From contig JAJYWT010000180.1 of assembly GCA_021791345.1 (NCBI GenBank), forward strand, positions 1 through 5,147: 5,147 nucleotides of DNA, read 5' to 3'. The notes beneath the pieces are model-generated. The model did not search any database, was not told the origin of the DNA, and saw only the letters and a list, made by a program, of their open reading frames with translations. Made by a program: the position numbers and the translations under genes. The DNA comes from a bacterium (GTDB lineage: Bacteria; Chloroflexota; Dormibacteria; UBA8260; Bog-877). Shown here one piece after another: positions 1 to 5,147 of this stretch (its first letter is position 1; each line of letters begins with the position of its first letter).

Positions 1-30
1 AAAAATTCAAATAGAACCTGAGGCATTCTA
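1..30 (-). terminator. Possible weak terminator downstream of recA
   Basis: Read on the minus strand after the recA stop, the sequence has arms TAGAA (30-26) and TTCTA (16-12) around a 9-nt loop, followed by a T-rich run (TTTGAATTTTT) to the window edge. This is the order expected of an intrinsic terminator. The stem is only 5 bp (6 with a U-G pair) and A/T-rich, so it would be weak. The same bases include TAGAAT (30-25), a 5 of 6 match to a -10 box, without a good -35 element, so the site could instead be a promoter for the next gene beyond the edge. Positions 31-86 show nothing else I can support. Confidence 0.3.
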
Positions 31-86
31 CCGCGCACAGGCGAACTCAGATGGAGCCTCCAGGGCCCGAGCCGGCGGGAGGGCAC

Positions 87-1202
87 TCAGGACAGCAGCG
101 CTGTCGCCTCCTCCTCCGCCTCTGGCAGATCGGCAACCGGGTCACCCAGAACCGCCTGACGGACCTTCTGCGCGATCTCCTTGGTGAGCTCCGCGTTGCC
201 GCGCAACAGGTCGCGGACGTTCTCCCGCCCCTGCCCGAGCCGGGTGTCCCCGTAGCTGAACCAGGCCCCGCTCTTCTCCACGACCCCCGCCTCCAGGGCC
301 GCGTCCAGAACACTCCCCTCGAATGAGATCCCCTCGTTGTAGAGCAGATCCAGTTCGGCGGTACGGAATGGAGCCGCCACCTTGTTCTTGACCACCCGAA
401 CCTTGACCCGGCTGCCGATCACATCCATCCCCTGCTTCAGGGACTCGATGCGCCGGATGTCGATCCGCACCGAGGCGTAGAACTTGAGCGCCCGGCCGCC
501 GCTGGTGACCTCGGGGTTGCCAAACATCACTCCAACCTTCTCCCGCAGCTGGTTGATGAAGATGACCGAGCAGTTGGACCGGCTGATCGCGCCGGTGAGC
601 TTGCGCATGGCCTGCGACATGAGCCGAGCCTGCAGACCGACGTGACTGTCTCCCATCTCGCCGTCGATCTCCGCCTTGGGTACCAGGGCCGCCACTGAGT
701 CGATCACAACCACGTCGACCGCCTGGCTGCGCACCAGCGCCTCCACGATCTCCAGGGCCTGCTCGCCGGTGTCCGGTTGGGAGATCAGAAGGTCCGCTGT
801 GTTGACTCCGATCCGCGCTGCATAGGCGGGGTCCAGCGCGTGCTCGGCGTCGATGAAGGCAGCGATCCCCCCCGTCCGCTGCGCCTCGGCGACCACGTGG
901 AGGCTGAGGCTGGTCTTGCCGGAGGACTCCGGGCCGAAGATCTCCACGATCCGCCCTCTGGGAATGCCGCCAACGCCCAGCGCCAGGTCCAGGGTCAGCG
1001 CTCCGGTCGAGATCACCTCGACCCCCTTCAGGCCGCTGACATCGCCAAGCCGCATGATGGCACCCTTGCCGTAGCTGCGCTCGATCTGTCCCAGAGCGGC
1101 CACCAGGGCCCGCTCCCGCTCGCTGTTCACCCTGGCCAACTCCTTGGAATCCCGCTTCTCAGGGCCGCTCAGGCGTCCTGGAATCTCGAGTGTAACGCTC
1201 AT
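87..1202 (-). CDS. recA: RecA recombinase (371 aa)
   Basis: RecA is the cytoplasmic ATP-dependent strand-exchange protein. It forms filaments on single-stranded DNA, drives homologous recombination and triggers LexA self-cleavage in the SOS response. The family signature is complete: Walker A GPESSGKT at residues 90-97, FIDAEHALD at 116-124 with the catalytic Glu at 120, Walker [11 protein letters not shown] at 164-173, loop L1 around [12 protein letters not shown] (178-189), and the L2 region from [16 protein letters not shown] through [12 protein letters not shown] (216-246). The C-terminus is acidic (EAEEEA), as is usual. There is no intein or frameshift. The N-terminus is about 24 residues longer than in E. 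coli RecA. The ATG at 1202 is chosen because AGGAGG lies 8 nt upstream; the open frame runs on to 1427, but the added residues are not RecA-like and would cross the promoter and overlap cinA. The gene has its own promoter and LexA box, so SOS induction is expected. Confidence 0.98.
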   Translation of the reverse strand: MSVTLEIPGRLSGPEKRDSKELARVNSERERALVAALGQIERSYGKGAIMRLGDVSGLKGVEVISTGALTLDLALGVGGIPRGRIVEIFGPESSGKTSLSLHVVAEAQRTGGIAAFIDAEHALDPAYAARIGVNTADLLISQPDTGEQALEIVEALVRSQAVDVVVIDSVAALVPKAEIDGEMGDSHVGLQARLMSQAMRKLTGAISRSNCSVIFINQLREKVGVMFGNPEVTSGGRALKFYASVRIDIRRIESLKQGMDVIGSRVKVRVVKNKVAAPFRTAELDLLYNEGISFEGSVLDAALEAGVVEKSGAWFSYGDTRLGQGRENVRDLLRGNAELTKEIAQKVRQAVLGDPVADLPEAEEEATALLS

Positions 1203-1210
1203 GTGGGTCG

Positions 1211-1216
1211 CCTCCT
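1211..1216 (-). promoter_or_regulatory. recA ribosome binding site AGGAGG
   Basis: A full-consensus Shine-Dalgarno sequence lies 8 nt before the ATG at 1202. It fixes the recA start against several upstream alternatives. A perfectly complementary CCTCCT lies 24 nt further 5' in the same leader (1246-1241), so the site may be masked in part of the mRNA population. Confidence 0.9.
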
Positions 1217-1234
1217 GGTGGTGGTTGGGGTTGG
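1217..1234 (+). other. Run of G-tracts, possible two-tier G-quadruplex
   Basis: On the plus strand, which is the template strand for recA, five G-tracts (GG at 1217, 1220 and 1223, GGGG at 1227, GG at 1233) are separated by only 1-2 bases. This spacing could form a two-tetrad quadruplex in single-stranded DNA, for example during transcription. Two-tier structures are weak and the assignment is speculative. The RNA strand is correspondingly C/A-rich and open. Confidence 0.3.
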
Positions 1235-1247
1235 TGATCGAGGAGGA

Positions 1248-1258
1248 GCTGTAACAGC
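1248..1258. repeat. 11-bp palindrome in the recA leader
   Basis: GCTGT-A-ACAGC is a perfect palindrome with a single central base, located about 25-35 nt downstream of the inferred recA transcription start. It could be a small operator or form a short DNA cruciform; as an RNA hairpin it would have no workable loop unless the inner pairs open. It is not a LexA site of either standard type. No function is assigned. Confidence 0.3.
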
Positions 1259-1275
1259 ATCCGAAGCCGCTAGTA

Positions 1276-1287
1276 GAACTGGTGTTC
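1276..1287. promoter_or_regulatory. LexA (SOS) box GAAC-N4-GTTC
   Basis: GAACTGGTGTTC matches the GAAC-N4-GTTC core of the LexA/DinR operator known from Bacillus and Actinobacteria, with both half-sites perfect. It starts 3 bp after the -10 element and covers the expected transcription start of recA (about 1284), so bound LexA would block RNA polymerase. It lies 73 bp upstream of the recA ATG. The match, the position and the identity of the downstream gene together make the assignment strong. RecA and LexA would form the usual feedback loop. Confidence 0.85.
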
Positions 1288-1290
1288 GCC

Positions 1291-1320
1291 ATTGTAGCAT
1301 CGGGACCCCGCGGATGGCAT
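1291..1320 (-). promoter_or_regulatory. recA promoter, extended -10 type
   Basis: On the minus strand, ATGCCA (1320-1315; 4 of 6 to TTGACA) is followed by an 18-bp spacer and TACAAT (1296-1291; 5 of 6 to TATAAT). TGC directly before the hexamer gives an extended -10 of TGN form, which can make up for a modest -35. Transcription should start near 1284, inside the LexA box, and give a leader of about 80 nt. The 7-bp sequence GCATCGG (plus strand) occurs twice here (1297-1303 and 1317-1323), exactly 20 bp apart. Confidence 0.7.
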
Positions 1321-1347
1321 CGGCCCTCCCCGGAACTGGATGTCCGT

Positions 1348-1839
1348 TCAGGATCCCAGCTCCTCAGCCAGCATCCGCAGGGCCAGCTCGACTGCCGCGA
1401 CCCGGTTCCCGTGGCGGCCCCGATCACGGTCGAGTTTCCCGAGCCTGGTTCCCCTTGCCGAGGACAGGGCCACGTACACCAGGCCTGCCGGCTTGCGCTC
1501 CGACGAACCCGGTCCGGCGACGCCGGTTACGCCGATCCCGACTGCCGCACCGAGGGCCGACCTGACGCCCGCCGCCATTGCCGCCGCCACCTGAGGGCTG
1601 ACCGCCCCCCGGGTCTTCAGCACGGCTCCGGGGACGCCGAGCAAGGTCAGCTTGGCCGCATTGCTGTATGTGACCACGCCACCCAGGTAGACCGCCGAGC
1701 TCCCGGGCACCGCGGTGAGGGAGGCCCCCAAAAGACCGCCCGTGCACGACTCGGCGGTGGCGATCGTGACCAGCGGAGGGCCGAGCGCCTGAAGTAGCAC
1801 CCGGTGGGCGGCCGGAAACGGATCTCCCAGGTCCTTCAC
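1348..1839 (-). CDS. pncC: Nicotinamide-nucleotide amidase, CinA C-terminal type (163 aa)
   Basis: This is a stand-alone CinA C-terminal domain enzyme. The family hydrolyses nicotinamide mononucleotide to nicotinate mononucleotide and ammonia in the cytosolic pyridine nucleotide cycle, recycling NMN such as that made by NAD-dependent DNA ligase. Seen here: TAESCTGG at residues 28-35 with Ser31, GGVVTYSN at 53-60 with Tyr58, Lys63 shortly after, and GVTGVAGPG at 103-111 followed by [10 protein letters not shown]. Ser31, Tyr58 and Lys63 fit the catalytic set of the family. Length matches single-domain PncC (about 165 aa); the N-terminal MoCF-type domain of full CinA is absent. The C-terminal GDR-type motif appears as HGNR (143-146) and the loop after GPG is a little short. 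The GTG start at 1839 is the only ATG, GTG or TTG at this end of the frame, with GGAG 11 nt upstream. cinA next to recA is a common pairing in Gram-positive groups. Confidence 0.92.
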   Translation of the reverse strand: MKDLGDPFPAAHRVLLQALGPPLVTIATAESCTGGLLGASLTAVPGSSAVYLGGVVTYSNAAKLTLLGVPGAVLKTRGAVSPQVAAAMAAGVRSALGAAVGIGVTGVAGPGSSERKPAGLVYVALSSARGTRLGKLDRDRGRHGNRVAAVELALRMLAEELGS

Positions 1840-1885
1840 ATCCAGACCGGCTCCGGCCGCGGCGGGTGGGGGATCCGGCTCGGCC

Positions 1886-1911
1886 CCGGCAATCCGCGCG
1901 GTCGTTGCCGG
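1886..1911 (-). repeat. Stem-loop between yajQ and cinA
   Basis: CCGGCAA and TTGCCGG (1911-1905 and 1892-1886 on the minus strand) form a perfect 7-bp inverted repeat around a 12-nt loop that itself contains the palindrome CCGCGCGG. It begins 2 nt after the yajQ stop codon. No T-run follows, so it is not a typical intrinsic terminator. It could stabilise the 3' end of the ftsK-yajQ message, weaken readthrough into cinA, or act as a U-less terminator. The rest of the 1840-1913 gap holds only the weak cinA ribosome binding site. Confidence 0.5.
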
Positions 1912-1913
1912 CC

Positions 1914-2408
1914 TCAGCGGTAGTTGGTGAACTGCAGCGGCACCGGGAGGTCGAGCTGGCGGAGGTCCTGAATCACGGCCTGAAGGTTGTCCTTATCCTT
2001 GCTCACCACCCGCAACTCATCCCCCTGAATCCTGACCTGGACCTTGGGATGACCCGCCTTGATGCGCTTGCTCAGATCCCGGGCCGTGTCCTCATCGATT
2101 CCCTTCTGGATCTTGATCACCTGACGCACGTTGCCCTTGGCAGCGGGCTCGGGTTTGCCCGGGAGCAGGATTTTGAGGGACAGGTTGCGGCGAACCAACT
2201 TGCTCTTGAGCACATCCAAGACCGCGTCCGCCCGACCCTCCGAGGCCGCCAGGATGACTATCTCCTTGTCCTGGAGTTCGATCTCGGCAGTCACGTCCTT
2301 GAAGTCGTAGCGGGTTGCAATCTCTCTCCGGGCCTGCTCCACGGCGTTGACCAACTCCTGGCGGTCGAAGTCGGACACCACATCGAATGAGTGCTCAGTG
2401 CTTGCCAT
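1914..2408 (-). CDS. yajQ: YajQ-family nucleotide-binding protein (164 aa)
   Basis: This is a full-length member of the YajQ family (DUF520/UPF0234), whose usual length is about 160 aa. The ends are diagnostic: SFDVVS at residues 7-12, RYDFK at 33-37, IQKGID at 100-105, QGDELRVVSKDKD at 128-140 and the terminal LQFTNYR at 158-164. Family structures show two small alpha/beta domains; members bind nucleotides, and a Xanthomonas homologue binds cyclic di-GMP. The cellular role is otherwise unsettled, so none is claimed here. No signal peptide or membrane segment is seen. The ATG at 2408 matches the family N-terminus (MASxxSFDVVS). It starts 17 nt after the ftsK stop without a well-placed Shine-Dalgarno sequence: the only strong purine tract (GAGGAGGAG, ending ftsK) is about 20 nt away. 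Translational coupling to ftsK is therefore plausible. Confidence 0.95.
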   Translation of the reverse strand: MASTEHSFDVVSDFDRQELVNAVEQARREIATRYDFKDVTAEIELQDKEIVILAASEGRADAVLDVLKSKLVRRNLSLKILLPGKPEPAAKGNVRQVIKIQKGIDEDTARDLSKRIKAGHPKVQVRIQGDELRVVSKDKDNLQAVIQDLRQLDLPVPLQFTNYR

Positions 2409-2425
2409 GGTCCAAGACTAGCCGC

Positions 2426-4744
2426 CTACTCCTCCTCGTCGCTGGAATCCAGCATGTGTTCCAGTTCCGCCATGTTCATCAGAACCTCGCGGGACTTGCT
2501 GCCCTCGTAGGGCCCCACCACCCGCGCCTCCGCGAGCTGATCCACCAGCCGGGCCGCTCGGGTGTACCCAACGTTCAGCTTGCGCTGGAGCAGCGACGCG
2601 GCGGCCCGCCCCTCCCCGATCACGATCCGCCCCGCGCGCTCGAACAGCGGATCCCGTCGGGTGGCGCCGTCGGCCGGATTCGGGCTGAGCGCTGCCGCCT
2701 GCAGGATCTCCTCCTGGTACGTGGGGCGCCCTTGCGCCTTCCACCAGCCGATGAGCTGGTCCAGTTCGCGGTCGGAGACGTAGGCACCCTGCAGACGGGT
2801 GGCCTTGCCGGCATCGATCGGGAGGTAGAGCATGTCGCCGCGGCCGAGGAGCTTCTCTGCCCCCATCTCATCCAGGATGACCCGGGAGTCAACCCCGCTG
2901 CTGACGGCGAACGCGACCCTGGAGGGGATGTTGGCCTTGATCAGCCCGGTGATGATGTCCGCCGATGGCCGCTGGGTCGCCACGATCAGGTGGATCCCCA
3001 CCGCGCGCGCCAGCTGGGCGATCCGGCAGATGAGGTCTTCGATCTCGCTGGCCGCCACCATCATCAGGTCGGCGAGTTCATCGATCACGATCACGATCTT
3101 CGGCAGGGTGCGCAGGCCCAGCTGAGGGGCACGCTCGTTGAAGACGGTGATGTTGCGCGCGCCATGCCCGGCGAAGAGCTTGTACCGCTGCTCCATCTCC
3201 ACCACCGCCCAGCGCAGCGCGGCCACCGCCGAGTCCGGCTCCACCACCACCGGCACCAGGAGATGGGGCAGCCCCGCGAAGCCACTCAGCTCCACCCGCT
3301 TGGGGTCCACCAGGATGAGCCGCAGCTCCCTGGGGGTCGACTGCAGCAGGAGCCCGGCCAGGACGGCGTTGATGCAGACGCTCTTGCCGGAGCCGGTGGC
3401 GCCGGCGATCAATAGGTGCGGCATCGCGGCCAGGTCACCCAAGACCGGATGGCCGCTGACGTCAGCCCCCAGGGCGACCGCTAGCCGGCTCTTGAAGTCG
3501 CCGAATGACGGCGCCTGGACGATCTCCTTGAGCGTCACCAGTTGGGCCGCTTTGTTCGGAACCTCGATCCCGATCGCCGACTTCCCGGGGATCGGAGCCT
3601 GGACGCGGATCGGGGCGGCCAGGGCCAGGGAGAGGTCGGTCTGATAGGCCAGCACCCGGCGGACTGGCACCCCGGGCCCCGGCTGCAGCTCGTACTGGGT
3701 CACCGTCGGACCGGCGTTGACCCCCATCACCTTCGACTCCACTCCGAAGTTGTTGAGGGTCGCCTCGATCGTCCGGATCCTGGTCCGGATCTCGTTCTGG
3801 AGACGTTCACGCTTGCCCTGGGCGGAATCCAGCAGATCCAGGCTGGGCAGCACCCAGTTGGGTTCCGGCTCCTCGCCGTCGGGTTCGTCGGTTGCATCCT
3901 CCCCCAACGCTGAAACGGGCAGCGGCGGTGTGGAGACTGTGCCGGGGACCGCCACGGCCTCCGGGGTGGGCGTGGGCTCGTCCACCGTCTGCTCGTCTTC
4001 ATCGAGGTCATCGAAGATCCTCTGGAACGGTTCCGGCAATCGCACCGGCGCCTCGGCGGCCTGGATCGGGGCCGAAACAGGGGAGATGGCCAAGGGAACC
4101 GTCTCACCCCCACCCCGAACCGGCTGGGGTCTCGCCTTGGGCCCGTCGGCACCAACACGCGGCGCGAACAGCGCCGAGCCGGCCGCCGACAACGTCTCCA
4201 TGACGATCCCGCCCGACCTTGCCAGGGAGACTCCGAGCCCCACCACCAAACCCGCGGTAGCCACCGCTCCCAGCGCAACCATCGCCGCCGCAGGCCCAAT
4301 GAGCCGGGCCAGGTGGAGGCCCACCTCCCTGCCGATCAGGCCCCCAGCAGGAGCGCTGGCCACTGCGGCCATCGAGATCGCCGCCAGCGCGGAGACCGCA
4401 AGCGCCGCCAGGACCTGGCCGAGGCTGCGCTCGGCCGCAGGCCCCGCCAGCAGAGCGACCCCGCCCGCCACCAGTGCCAGCCCGAGGATCCAGCCGCCGA
4501 TTCCCACCCCGGCCGCCATCGCGGTCGCGAACTCGCGGGCCACCGGAGCGTCATGGAACCCCAGCAGGATGATGTCGATCACCCCCAGCGACAGCGCGCC
4601 CAGTGCGCCCAGCTCCCGCCGTTGCTGGGCGCTCAGCGCAACCAGCGGCCCCTGGCGCCTAGTGCTCGGCCTGGCCCTTGAGCGGGTTGGAGAGCGCCGC
4701 GTGGCCCTCGCTCTCTGGGGCGGACGCCTCTTGGTTGTCGCCAT
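2426..4744 (-). CDS. ftsK: FtsK/SpoIIIE DNA translocase (772 aa)
   Basis: This is a membrane-anchored, ATP-driven DNA pump that clears chromosome termini from the division septum and, with Xer recombinases, helps resolve dimers. After a very basic N-terminal tail (residues 3-31, rich in Arg and Thr) come four likely membrane segments near 46-63, 73-101, 110-134 and 149-174. An acidic, Pro-rich linker follows (about 235-300). The motor has Walker A GATGSGKS (448-455), LVDPKRVEL (478-486), Walker B IVIVIDELADLMM (550-562), the ATQRPSADIITG motif (589-600) and GRGDMLYLP (634-642). The C-terminal gamma winged helix is intact (about 698-757, with VGYTRAARLVDQL and GSKSREVL) and reads polar DNA motifs. 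An acidic tail (DSSDEEE) ends the protein. Total length is close to Bacillus SpoIIIE. The ATG at 4744 is preferred over the TTG at 4759 because GAGG lies 9 nt before it. It probably heads a unit with yajQ. Confidence 0.96.
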   Translation of the reverse strand: MATTKRRPPQRARATRRSPTRSRARPSTRRQGPLVALSAQQRRELGALGALSLGVIDIILLGFHDAPVAREFATAMAAGVGIGGWILGLALVAGGVALLAGPAAERSLGQVLAALAVSALAAISMAAVASAPAGGLIGREVGLHLARLIGPAAAMVALGAVATAGLVVGLGVSLARSGGIVMETLSAAGSALFAPRVGADGPKARPQPVRGGGETVPLAISPVSAPIQAAEAPVRLPEPFQRIFDDLDEDEQTVDEPTPTPEAVAVPGTVSTPPLPVSALGEDATDEPDGEEPEPNWVLPSLDLLDSAQGKRERLQNEIRTRIRTIEATLNNFGVESKVMGVNAGPTVTQYELQPGPGVPVRRVLAYQTDLSLALAAPIRVQAPIPGKSAIGIEVPNKAAQLVTLKEIVQAPSFGDFKSRLAVALGADVSGHPVLGDLAAMPHLLIAGATGSGKSVCINAVLAGLLLQSTPRELRLILVDPKRVELSGFAGLPHLLVPVVVEPDSAVAALRWAVVEMEQRYKLFAGHGARNITVFNERAPQLGLRTLPKIVIVIDELADLMMVAASEIEDLICRIAQLARAVGIHLIVATQRPSADIITGLIKANIPSRVAFAVSSGVDSRVILDEMGAEKLLGRGDMLYLPIDAGKATRLQGAYVSDRELDQLIGWWKAQGRPTYQEEILQAAALSPNPADGATRRDPLFERAGRIVIGEGRAAASLLQRKLNVGYTRAARLVDQLAEARVVGPYEGSKSREVLMNMAELEHMLDSSDEEE

Positions 4745-4753
4745 CGCAAGGTG

Positions 4754-4757
4754 CCTC
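4754..4757 (-). promoter_or_regulatory. ftsK ribosome binding site GAGG
   Basis: GAGG sits 9 nt before the ATG at 4744 and decides that start over the TTG at 4759, which would overlap the site and has no purine tract at a suitable distance. A CCTC stretch in the leader (4788-4795 region) could pair with it. Confidence 0.6.
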
Positions 4758-4760
4758 AAT

Positions 4761-4822
4761 GCGGGGTGGCCTGGATGGAATACAAGATGGAGGTGCCACC
4801 CGCTGCGGGCAGTTTAGCAGCG
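4761..4822 (-). promoter_or_regulatory. Structured ftsK leader with T-box-like core
   Basis: The 105-nt gap before ftsK has two overlapping inverted repeats on the minus strand. CGCTGC/GCAGCG (4822-4817 and 4806-4801) is a perfect 6-bp stem with a 10-nt loop. GCGGGTGG (4803-4796) can pair with CCACCCCGC (4769-4761) with one bulged base, ending just before the ftsK ribosome site. They share bases, so they exclude one another. The segment GGGTGGCACC (4801-4792) matches the T-box core GGGUGGNACC. No specifier stem I is visible and there is little room for one outside the preceding gene, so a true T-box is doubtful. No convincing promoter was found; TGC-TAAACT (ending at 4811) is a 4 of 6 extended -10 without a -35. 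Confidence 0.3.
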
Positions 4823-4849
4823 ACTTCGCACATCTGCTCGACCTGGTCG

Positions 4850-5147
4850 TCAGAAGTGAGTGTCCAGCAGCCTCCACTCCCAACTCGGCCCCGGCACCGG
4901 ACCATCGGCTACCACCGGATCTGAGCGGCTCGGGCCCCCGGGCACGGCCGCCCCCACCAGTCCCACCTCGCGGTCGGACACGACCGGCCCATGGATTGGC
5001 CCTGGGGATGCGGAGAGCGCAACCACAAGCCCGGGCCAGCCGAGAAAGTGAACGGGACCCAGGGCGCTCAGGCTCGCGTGCGCGCCCCACCTGGTGTGCA
5101 CACTCCCGACCACCTGGCCCTCCTTGATGGGGGTCACCAGCTCCAAC
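4850..5147 (-). CDS. C-terminal fragment of an unidentified protein
   Basis: An open frame enters from the right edge and ends in TGA at 4850-4852, giving about 98 visible residues. Roughly four fifths of its third codon positions are G or C, which supports coding. The TTG at 5146 need not be the start, as the frame is open to the edge. The visible N-terminal part, LELVTPIKEGQVVGSV, resembles the beta-rich C-terminal domain of penicillin-binding-protein-5-type D-Ala-D-Ala carboxypeptidases (typically APVKKGQVVG). If so, the protein would act on peptidoglycan outside the membrane. The remainder has one hydrophobic stretch (FLGWPGLVVALSAS) and a Gly/Pro-rich tail without recognisable motifs. 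The carboxypeptidase idea is a weak inference from one short motif, which also occurs in lipoyl-like and other beta-barrel domains. Confidence 0.55.
   Translation of the reverse strand, partial: LELVTPIKEGQVVGSVHTRWGAHASLSALGPVHFLGWPGLVVALSASPGPIHGPVVSDREVGLVGAAVPGGPSRSDPVVADGPVPGPSWEWRLLDTHF

Larger units (their letters stand above)
1211..1246 (-). promoter_or_regulatory. recA leader SD/anti-SD inverted repeat
   Basis: In the minus-strand RNA, CCTCCT (1246-1241) and AGGAGG (1216-1211) form a perfect 6-bp inverted repeat around a 24-nt loop that is C/A-rich and unlikely to fold on its own. Pairing would hide the recA Shine-Dalgarno sequence. What is seen is the complementarity. That it controls translation is inference: six pairs across a long loop may be only marginally stable. 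Confidence 0.45.

Noticed and set aside
1324..1331. KOPS-like octamer GGGGAGGG on the minus strand, with a second copy at 2610-2617
   Set aside because: Both fit GGGNAGGG, but two copies in 5 kb of G-rich DNA prove nothing, and the motif read by this FtsK is unknown. A genome-wide skew test would be needed.
1203..1427. N-terminal extension of the recA frame by 75 residues to a start at 1427
   Set aside because: The added residues are Ser/Cys-rich and unlike RecA, would cross the promoter and LexA box, and would overlap the cinA end. The ATG at 1202 has an ideal ribosome site.
2387..3415. 342-residue open frame on the plus strand
   Set aside because: It lies antisense to the conserved ftsK motor, has no family motif and reflects the lack of stop codons in high-GC DNA.
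4744..4759. TTG at 4759 as the ftsK start, adding five residues
   Set aside because: The GAGG that serves the ATG at 4744 lies inside this extension, and no ribosome site precedes the TTG.
3717..4817. 366-residue open frame on the plus strand
   Set aside because: It is antisense to the ftsK N-terminal half, with low-complexity Ser/Ala/Pro/Arg composition and no motif.
4659..5090. 143-residue minus-strand frame overlapping the ftsK start
   Set aside because: It overlaps both ftsK and the better-supported partial frame ending at 4850, with Arg/Ser-rich low-complexity content and no motif.
1..5147. tRNA or rRNA genes, CRISPR arrays, insertion sequences, inteins
   Set aside because: I saw no cloverleaf, repeat-spacer pattern, transposase frame or terminal repeats, and RecA and FtsK run through without an insertion.

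Overview
The window is a compact, high-GC stretch of bacterial chromosome in which every supported gene lies on the minus strand. Read in the direction of transcription (right to left) it holds: the 3' end of an unidentified gene (right edge to 4850); ftsK/spoIIIE, a DNA translocase (4744-2426); a YajQ-family protein gene (2408-1914); a stand-alone nicotinamide-nucleotide amidase gene, pncC / cinA C-terminal type (1839-1348); and recA (1202-87). An AT-rich flank at 1-30 may end the recA transcript or begin the next unit.

Organism: third codon positions are strongly G/C-biased. The recA control region carries a perfect GAAC-N4-GTTC palindrome, the LexA operator type of Firmicutes, Actinobacteria and some other Gram-positive-related (Terrabacteria) groups, rather than the CTGT-N8-ACAG type of gammaproteobacteria. 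RecA has the GGRALK form of the L2 region, common outside Proteobacteria. I infer a high-GC member of the Terrabacteria (Actinobacteriota, Chloroflexota or a related uncultured phylum); the sequence alone does not settle which.

Layout and logic: ftsK and yajQ are 17 nt apart, and cinA follows after 73 nt, with a 7-bp stem-loop directly behind the yajQ stop. These three could form one transcript. recA is set apart by a 145-nt gap that holds a good extended -10 promoter, a LexA box over the expected transcription start, and a leader in which a perfect anti-Shine-Dalgarno segment faces the strong recA ribosome binding site. recA therefore looks like a separately SOS-controlled unit, although readthrough from cinA is possible. 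Functionally the block is chromosome maintenance: FtsK pumps DNA at division, RecA handles recombination and the SOS signal, and PncC recycles the NMN released by NAD-dependent DNA ligase. YajQ is the odd member.

This is mainly a housekeeping region and I see no clear new system. The points most worth checking are non-coding: the recA leader (SD/anti-SD pairing, an opposite-strand G-tract run, an 11-bp palindrome) and the ftsK leader, which holds a T-box-like core (GGGTGGCACC) inside alternative inverted repeats.
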